A stretch of DNA of 6,044 bases from Pseudomonadota bacterium (GTDB taxonomy: Bacteria > Myxococcota_A > Polyangia > Polyangiales > Polyangiaceae), in contig QGUH01000259.1 of assembly GCA_003242355.1 (NCBI GenBank), positions 1 through 6,044 of the forward strand. Reading direction: 5' to 3'. Below, piece by piece: positions 1-4,270 of the stretch. The position numbers and the translations under genes were made by a program. The notes under the pieces were generated by a model. That model was not told the DNA's origin. It did no database searches and saw nothing but the letters and a program-made list of their open reading frames with translations. How positions within the stretch are numbered: the first letter of the stretch is position 1; every line of letters begins with the position of its first letter.

Positions 1-2864
1 TCGTACTGGTTGCCCGTCGTGTCGCCCGCAACCGGCACGAACGGCACGAACACGCACGTCTCGCCTTCCCAAGTATCCGCCCAGGCACGGTTCGGATTCG
101 GGAAGCACTGCAGCTCGCAGGTGTTCGAGCAGAACCCCGAGTCGTCGATGAAGGCGTCGTCGTACAGGCGGCGGGCGTCGGGGTCGTCGAGATCGATCTC
201 TTCGAGTTCACCGTTCGCCTTGAGGAACACCGGGTGACCGGGGTCGCACTCCTCGTTCGCCTGACGCACACCGTCGCCGCACCGCGCTTCCTGGCAGGCG
301 TTCGTGCAGCTGTCGGTGTTGTCGGTGTTGCCATCGTCGCACTCCTCGCCGAGCAAGGGCTGGACGTAGCCGTCACCGCACCGGGCCTTCAGGCAGCGAT
401 CGGTGCAGTCGTCGGCGTTGTTCTGGTTGCCGTCGTCGCACTCCTCGCCGTCGTCCACTTCCCCGTTGCCGCAGCTCACGAGCTTGCAGTCGGCCGTGCA
501 CCCACCGCCATCCTTCCAAGGATCGGCCTGCGGATCGCACGTTTCCCCGGCTTCCGGCGAGACCACGCCGTCGCCGCACGAGACGGGCTCGCACGTGGCC
601 GTGCAGGTCGCGCTCGCGCCGGCATCGTCGCACGCCTCGACGGGGTTCGGGTTCGAGTTGTCCGTCTTCGTCGTGTAAACGACGCCGTCACCGCACGAGT
701 TGAACTGGCAGGTCGACAGGCAGCTGTCCCCGTCGATCGCGTTGCCGTCGTCGCACTCCTCCTGGGCGTTCGGGTTGCTGCAGTCGTTCATCGGGTTGAG
801 GTCGGCGTCGTTGCAGACGAACAACGAATCCTCGTCGATGTCACAGACCTGGGCATTGGGATCCCGTCCGGCAGGGCAGGCTTGCGGCCCGTCGAGGACG
901 TAGGCCTTGCCATCGCCGCAGGTGTTCCAGACGCACGCCGAGGTGCAGGGATCCGTGTCGATCCCGTTCCCGTCGTCGCAGCGCTCGAGCGGGTTCGGGT
1001 TCTTGGTGTCGGTCACCGCGAGGTAGCGGAAGCCGTCACCGCAGCGGTTCCACTGGCAGGTCGAAAGACAGCTGTCGTTGTCGTTGTCGTTCCCGTCGTC
1101 GCACTCCTCACCCGGATCGACGAAGCCGTTGCCGCAGTTCGGAAGCTCGCACTGATTCGAGCACCCGTCCGCGTTGTTGGTGTTGCCGTCGTCGCACTGC
1201 TCGTGGCCGATCCACGTGTGGGCATCACCGCAGGCCGCGGGCACGCACTCGTCGACGCACGCGTCGGAGTTCGACGTGTTGCCGTCGTCGCACTGCTCCA
1301 GCTCGTTCGGGTTGTTCGGGTCGGTCTCGACCTCGTAGAGCCACCCGTCGTGGCAGGAGTTCCACACGCACGTGTTCAAGCAGCTGTCGTTGTTGCTCTT
1401 GTTGGCGTCGTCGCACTCCTCGAGCGGGTTCGGGTTGTTGTCGTCCGTCTTGGTGGTGTACGGGCGCCCGTCGCCGCACGTGTTGAACTCGCACCTGTAC
1501 CCGCTCGACTGAGACGCGTCGGGAATGCGAACGCAGCTGTCGTTGTCGCTCGTGTTCCCGTCGTCGCACGGCTCGAGCAGGTTCTCGTTGTCGGCGTTCG
1601 GGTTACCGTCGCTCTCGGACGTGTACGTGGCGCTGTACCCCTTCGTGTACGGCTTCCCGTCGCCGCACGCGTTCCACTCGCACGTGCTGAGGCAGGCATC
1701 GGAGTCGTCGGCGTTCTTGTCGTCGCACTCCTCGAGGTCGTTCGGGTTGTTCGGGTTCGACACGTTCAGGTACGCGCGCCCGTCACCGCAACGGTTCCAC
1801 TTGCAGCTCCTGGTGCAGCTTGCGTTGTCGTCGTTGTCGGCCCCGTCGTCGCATTCTTCGCCCGGCTCGACGACGCCGTTGCCGCAATTGTTCAGCGTGC
1901 ACGATTCCGAGCAGACCGCGGGCAGCGGACCGTTCTTGTCGCCATCGTCGCAGTCTTCCCGACCGCCGTCCTGGTTGTGCAGGATGCCATCACCGCAGCG
2001 CGCGGCCTTGCAGGTGTTCAAGCACGAGTCGTTGTTCGACTTGTTGCCGTCGTCGCACTCCTCCTCGCCCTGAACGATGCCGTCGCCGCACTTGGCCAGG
2101 AGGCACTTGGCGGTGCACTCGTCGCTGCCGTTCGGCCCGTCGTCGCACTCCTCGCCGTCCTGCACCACGCCGTCGCCGCAGCTCGGGAGCTTGCAGTCGT
2201 CCGTGCAGTTGTCGTCGTTCAGCGGATCGCACGCCTCGACGCCCACCCAAACGTGGCCGTCGCCGCACTTCGCTTCCTTGCACTCGCGCGTGCACGAGCC
2301 GCTGTTCTTGTTGCTGGCACCTTCGTCGCACTCCTCGCCGGCCTGCACGATGCCATCGCCACAGGTCGCCTTGAGGCAGGTGTTGGTGCACCCGTCATCG
2401 TCGCGACGGTTGCCGTCGTCGCATTCCTCGCCGTCCTGGACCTCACCGTCACCGCAGGTGGGAAGCGCGCACTGGGTCGTGCAGTCGTCGTCGTCTTTGT
2501 CGTTCCCGTCGTCGCACGCTTCGCCGGGCTGCTTGTAGCCGTCACCGCAGCGCGCCGCCTTGCACTCGTTCGTGCACGCGTCGGTGTTGACGCCGTTGCC
2601 GTCGTCGCACTCCTCCGGGTTTTTCGCCTTCAGCGCAACGATGCCATCACCGCACGTGGCCTTCGTACACTGGTTGGTACAGTCGTCCTGATTGTTGCGG
2701 TTGCCGTCGTCGCACTCTTCACCTTCGTCGAGTTCGCCGTTTCCGCACAACTCGGTAGTTCCACCGATCTGCGGAACCTCCTCGTGGTCCCAGCAGGCGA
2801 TGAGATTCATCGCCAACAGCGGTACGGTAAGCCAAAGGGCTACCGGTTTGGGTTTAAGACTCAT
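1..2864 (-). CDS. Giant cysteine-rich DUF4215-repeat lipoprotein, 3' end outside the window
   Basis: Seen: reading from the ATG at 2864 on the minus strand, 954 codons stay open to the left edge with no stop, so the C-terminus is missing. Residues 1-23 form a lipoprotein signal peptide (Lys4, Lys6, hydrophobic residues 8-23, lipobox L-I-A-C with Cys24). After a short linker, residues 40-919 are 23 uninterrupted repeats of about 30-40 residues, each with four cysteines: CGDG, then CDDGN, then two more Cys. Residues 920-954 are not repeat-like. I count 99 cysteines, and the protein is very rich in Asp, Asn and Glu. Known: such units match DUF4215 / the Myxococcus cysteine-rich disulfide repeat, common in exported myxobacterial proteins; their molecular function is not established. 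Inference: an envelope-anchored, disulfide-stabilised extended surface protein, possibly adhesive or metal-binding. The ATG is chosen because AGGAGG lies 8 bases upstream; an in-frame GTG directly precedes it. Family assignment is firm, role unknown. Confidence 0.93.
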   Translation of the reverse strand, partial: MSLKPKPVALWLTVPLLAMNLIACWDHEEVPQIGGTTELCGNGELDEGEECDDGNRNNQDDCTNQCTKATCGDGIVALKAKNPEECDDGNGVNTDACTNECKAARCGDGYKQPGEACDDGNDKDDDDCTTQCALPTCGDGEVQDGEECDDGNRRDDDGCTNTCLKATCGDGIVQAGEECDEGASNKNSGSCTRECKEAKCGDGHVWVGVEACDPLNDDNCTDDCKLPSCGDGVVQDGEECDDGPNGSDECTAKCLLAKCGDGIVQGEEECDDGNKSNNDSCLNTCKAARCGDGILHNQDGGREDCDDGDKNGPLPAVCSESCTLNNCGNGVVEPGEECDDGADNDDNASCTRSCKWNRCGDGRAYLNVSNPNNPNDLEECDDKNADDSDACLSTCEWNACGDGKPYTKGYSATYTSESDGNPNADNENLLEPCDDGNTSDNDSCVRIPDASQSSGYRCEFNTCGDGRPYTTKTDDNNPNPLEECDDANKSNNDSCLNTCVWNSCHDGWLYEVETDPNNPNELEQCDDGNTSNSDACVDECVPAACGDAHTWIGHEQCDDGNTNNADGCSNQCELPNCGNGFVDPGEECDDGNDNDNDSCLSTCQWNRCGDGFRYLAVTDTKNPNPLERCDDGNGIDTDPCTSACVWNTCGDGKAYVLDGPQACPAGRDPNAQVCDIDEDSLFVCNDADLNPMNDCSNPNAQEECDDGNAIDGDSCLSTCQFNSCGDGVVYTTKTDNSNPNPVEACDDAGASATCTATCEPVSCGDGVVSPEAGETCDPQADPWKDGGGCTADCKLVSCGNGEVDDGEECDDGNQNNADDCTDRCLKARCGDGYVQPLLGEECDDGNTDNTDSCTNACQEARCGDGVRQANEECDPGHPVFLKANGELEEIDLDDPDARRLYDDAFIDDSGFCSNTCELQCFPNPNRAWADTWEGETCVFVPFVPVAGDTTGNQY
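108..2747 (-). repeat. Array of 23 DUF4215-like four-cysteine repeats (residues 40-919)
   Basis: Protein-level tandem repeats, read directly from the translation. Units start at residues 40, 71, 106, 137, 168, 200, 229, 259, 290, 327, 359, 400, 463, 504, 545, 577, 608, 649, 724, 763, 798, 829 and 862. The core consensus is CGDG-x(4-5)-GEECDDGN-x2-N-x-D-x-C-T-x2-C followed by a 3-4 residue joiner. Short units are 29-33 residues and end in joiners such as KAT, KAR or LPS. Long units, mostly 41 residues, carry an NPN-type insertion before the second Cys and often end in WN plus one residue. Units 9 (37 residues), 12 (63), 18 (75) and 23 (58) have larger insertions. Unit 14 begins CHDG and unit 15 CGDA, departing from CGDG. 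Every unit keeps its four core cysteines. Confidence 0.95.
2793..2864 (-). other. Lipoprotein signal peptide with lipobox (residues 1-24)
   Basis: The first 24 codons give a short basic N-region (Lys4, Lys6), a hydrophobic core from Val8 to Ala23 and the lipobox L21-I22-A23-C24. This fits cleavage by signal peptidase II and lipid attachment to Cys24. The residue after Cys24 is Trp, followed by Asp, His, Glu, Glu; there is no Asp at +2, so the E. coli inner-membrane retention signal is absent. Outer-membrane or surface placement is therefore plausible, although sorting rules in myxobacteria differ. Residues 25-39 form a short acidic-to-neutral linker before the first repeat. Confidence 0.85.
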
Positions 2865-2872
2865 CACTTAAT

Positions 2873-2879
2873 CCTCCTC
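2873..2879 (-). promoter_or_regulatory. Ribosome binding site of the repeat lipoprotein
   Basis: On the minus strand GAGGAGG precedes the ATG at 2864, with AGGAGG at 2878-2873 and an 8-base spacer. This is a near-ideal Shine-Dalgarno sequence and decides the start codon. The in-frame GTG at 2867-2865 would leave a spacer of only 5 bases. Confidence 0.85.
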
Positions 2880-2898
2880 GGGTCCAGATCGAAGCGAA

Positions 2899-2912
2899 GG
2901 AACGGAGGTTCC
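2899..2912 (-). other. Small leader hairpin GGAAC-CTCC-GTTCC
   Basis: On the minus strand a perfect 5-bp stem closes a CTCC tetraloop, located between the putative promoter and the AGGAGG of the repeat lipoprotein. The loop is complementary to GGAG within the ribosome binding site about 20 bases downstream, so a loop-RBS contact is conceivable. The stem is short and this could be chance. Confidence 0.3.
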
Positions 2913-2926
2913 ATCGCAGCGCGTTG

Positions 2927-2953
2927 ATTAAACGACGTGATTACGTGAGTCAA
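2927..2953 (-). promoter_or_regulatory. Possible sigma-70-type promoter for the repeat lipoprotein
   Basis: On the minus strand TTGACT (2953-2948, five of six matches to TTGACA) is followed after 15 bases by TTTAAT (2932-2927, five of six matches to TATAAT). It lies in a visibly AT-richer patch of a GC-rich window, 60-90 bases upstream of the start codon, which would give a leader of roughly 55 bases. The 15-base spacer is shorter than the usual 16-18, so this is a candidate only. Two copies of TCACGT 8 bases apart fall inside the spacer. Confidence 0.35.
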
Positions 2954-2980
2954 TTAGTCCTCTCAGCATTTTTGCCGCAA

Positions 2981-4051
2981 CTTCGGGCCGGGCAGCCGAC
3001 TCGAAGGAAACCCGAAATCGATGGCTATTCTGCCGACTTGTGACGCGTCTCGCCGTGGCACCAAACCGCCTACATCGGCCCCATACCCGAGCCGACATCG
3101 ACATTGCTGATTCGTCGGAACTCGTGGCCTGCGAGGCAGTGGTGAAGAACAAGGAATTCCAGCTTGCGTGTTTCGACGGCGCGCGAAACGGCCTATTGGA
3201 ATACGAACGGACGGCAAACGCCTATCGACCGAAGCTCACGGTTCGATGCGCTCCGTCCGCGAAAAACGATGTCGTTGAGTTTCAATGCTGCGGGACAACC
3301 CCAGGGCCCGCACCATACACGGCTTGCTCGTGACCTCGAAGACTATGCCCGAACATTCGGGCCGGTTGCAAATGATCTCCACCGATCTCGCCTGCGCGCT
3401 CTTGCGCGGGCGCGCCTTCGTGCGTCGCGATCCGATCCGGAAACGAAGCAGAGCCCCGACGCGGGAAGGACTGCAAACGAGGACCCGGGATCCACGACTC
3501 TCGAACCCGTGCTCGAGCAGCTCGACCACTCGAGCGCCTTGCGAACCGCAACATCGACCCCTGCGATAGTCTAATCTCCTTGCTAAGCGTCCGATCGTAA
3601 GTGTTTTGATAAGCGTCCGGTCGTCGACCGGTCTTGATGGCGCGGTCGACAGTGCCGACAAGCTTGCCCGAGCTTTGCGGGGAGCTCAAGAGTTCTCTCG
3701 CGACGCCTCGCCGCCCACGGCGCTCTCGGATACACGGCCGACTCGTTGCCGGGCGCTTCGATGGCCCACGCTTCACGACACACTTACCGAAGTGCGTGCG
3801 TCGGCGTGCTCGCAACGCGCTCGTGGTGCTTGGCGGCCGGGCGCCGCAATCCCGGCTGCCTTCGAGCGAATCATGTCGCGAGTGGGCCGAAGTGTCGTTC
3901 GCGCATCCTACAGTGTCCGACTCCCCACGACGGCAGTAGAGACCAAAGTTTTGGTAAGAAGCTTCACGAGCGAGCGCGACAGACCACCGGAGGCGCTGGG
4001 TCGAAGCCTCCTGCCCGAGGTGCTCCGAAGCGCACGCCTAAGTGCCCGCGT
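2981..4051. other. Intergenic stretch with no supportable gene
   Basis: About 1.1 kb between the leader of the repeat lipoprotein and the hairpin cluster. Base composition looks less GC-biased than in the flanking genes. Open frames exist on both strands (plus 3040-3333 and 3606-4274; minus 3236-3661 and 3282-3815). None has a convincing ribosome binding site or a recognisable domain, and most translate to Arg- and Ser-rich sequence typical of non-coding GC-rich DNA. The plus frame 3040-3333 (97 codons, GTG start, six Cys, ordinary amino-acid mix) is the least implausible, but it has no Shine-Dalgarno sequence and its GC at third positions is only moderate. The only structures I can see are a direct repeat at 3584-3637 and the palindrome CCCGAACATTCGGG at 3348-3361. 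The stretch may hold decayed genes or long regulatory DNA. Confidence 0.6.
3584..3637. repeat. Two-copy direct repeat, 26-bp offset
   Basis: TAAGCGTCCGATCGT at 3584-3598 recurs as TAAGCGTCCGGTCGT at 3610-3624 (14 of 15 identical). Each copy is followed, after an unlike segment of 5 and 7 bases respectively, by TTTTGA (3604-3609) or TCTTGA (3632-3637), so the similarity spans units of about 26-28 bp. The second copy also contains the inverted pair CCGGTCG/CGACCGG around 3624. It could be a pair of regulator sites or a small duplication; no adjacent gene tells which. Confidence 0.6.
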
Positions 4052-4060
4052 GGGGAGGGG

Positions 4061-4085
4061 CCCCGCCGAGTTCACCTCGGCGGGG
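4061..4085. repeat. Inverted repeat, 10-bp stem (first of three hairpins)
   Basis: CCCCGCCGAG (4061-4070) and CTCGGCGGGG (4076-4085) are perfect reverse complements separated by TTCAC. This very GC-rich hairpin is flanked on both sides by GGGGAGGGG (4052-4060 and 4082-4090, the latter overlapping its right arm). It is the most distal of three hairpins beyond the stop codon of the aldehyde dehydrogenase gene. There is no U-tract, so a terminator role is uncertain. Confidence 0.6.
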
Positions 4086-4107
4086 AGGGGCGGCGCGTGC
4101 CGCCCCT
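4086..4107. repeat. Inverted repeat, 9-bp stem (second of three hairpins)
   Basis: AGGGGCGGC (4086-4094) and GCCGCCCCT (4099-4107) are perfect reverse complements around the tetraloop GCGT. It abuts the first hairpin with no gap. The TAGGGGC...GCCCCT form, read on the minus strand, resembles short intergenic palindromes that recur in many GC-rich genomes. Copy number in this genome cannot be judged from one window. Confidence 0.6.
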
Positions 4108-4118
4108 ACGAAACGAGG

Positions 4119-4155
4119 CTAGAACGCCGATCGGTCAAACCGATCGGCGTTCTAG
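4119..4155 (-). terminator. Perfect 17-bp hairpin downstream of the aldehyde dehydrogenase gene
   Basis: CTAGAACGCCGATCGGT (4119-4135) pairs without mismatch with 4139-4155 around the 3-base loop CAA, making the strongest secondary structure in the window. It begins 115 bases beyond the stop codon of the minus-strand aldehyde dehydrogenase gene and sits in the 1.4-kb gap before the next gene, which suits a transcription terminator. There is no clean U-tract on either side (minus-strand sequence after the stem is CCTCGTTTCG), so it is not a textbook intrinsic terminator. It could equally stabilise a 3' end or act with Rho. Being symmetric, it could work in both directions. Confidence 0.55.
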
Positions 4156-4270
4156 GCGGACTCGTGCGAGCTCGAGTCGCGCTCAATGGGGAGAGCCGAT
4201 CGCCCTTCGCCGCGCGCGGATGGAACGGGCGCCCAACGAACGGACGAACGCCTCACGAGCAGAGAGACAA

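Noticed and set aside
108..2747. The regular repeats as a CRISPR array or DNA-level tandem repeat.
   Set aside because: Periodicity is irregular (29-75 codons), conservation follows codons and cysteines rather than exact bases, and the frame stays open throughout, so this is a protein repeat.
234..2927. An 897-codon plus-strand open frame rich in VVALL-type hydrophobic repeats.
   Set aside because: It is the codon-aligned antisense of the disulfide repeats: GAG TGC GAC GAC GGC AAC reads back as GTT GCC GTC GTC GCA CTC, that is V-A-V-V-A-L. Its periodicity comes from the real gene, which has a signal peptide, an ideal RBS and a recognised repeat family.
3282..3815. Minus-strand open frames at 3236-3661 and 3282-3815 that could fill the gap between the two genes.
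   Set aside because: The two overlap in different frames, are strongly Arg-rich, lack a Shine-Dalgarno sequence and match no family I recognise.
2865..4270. A tRNA, small RNA gene or mobile element in the intergenic gap.
   Set aside because: I found no T-loop or cloverleaf pattern, no terminal inverted repeats with flanking duplications and no transposase-like translation. The hairpins at 4061-4155 are the only strong structures.
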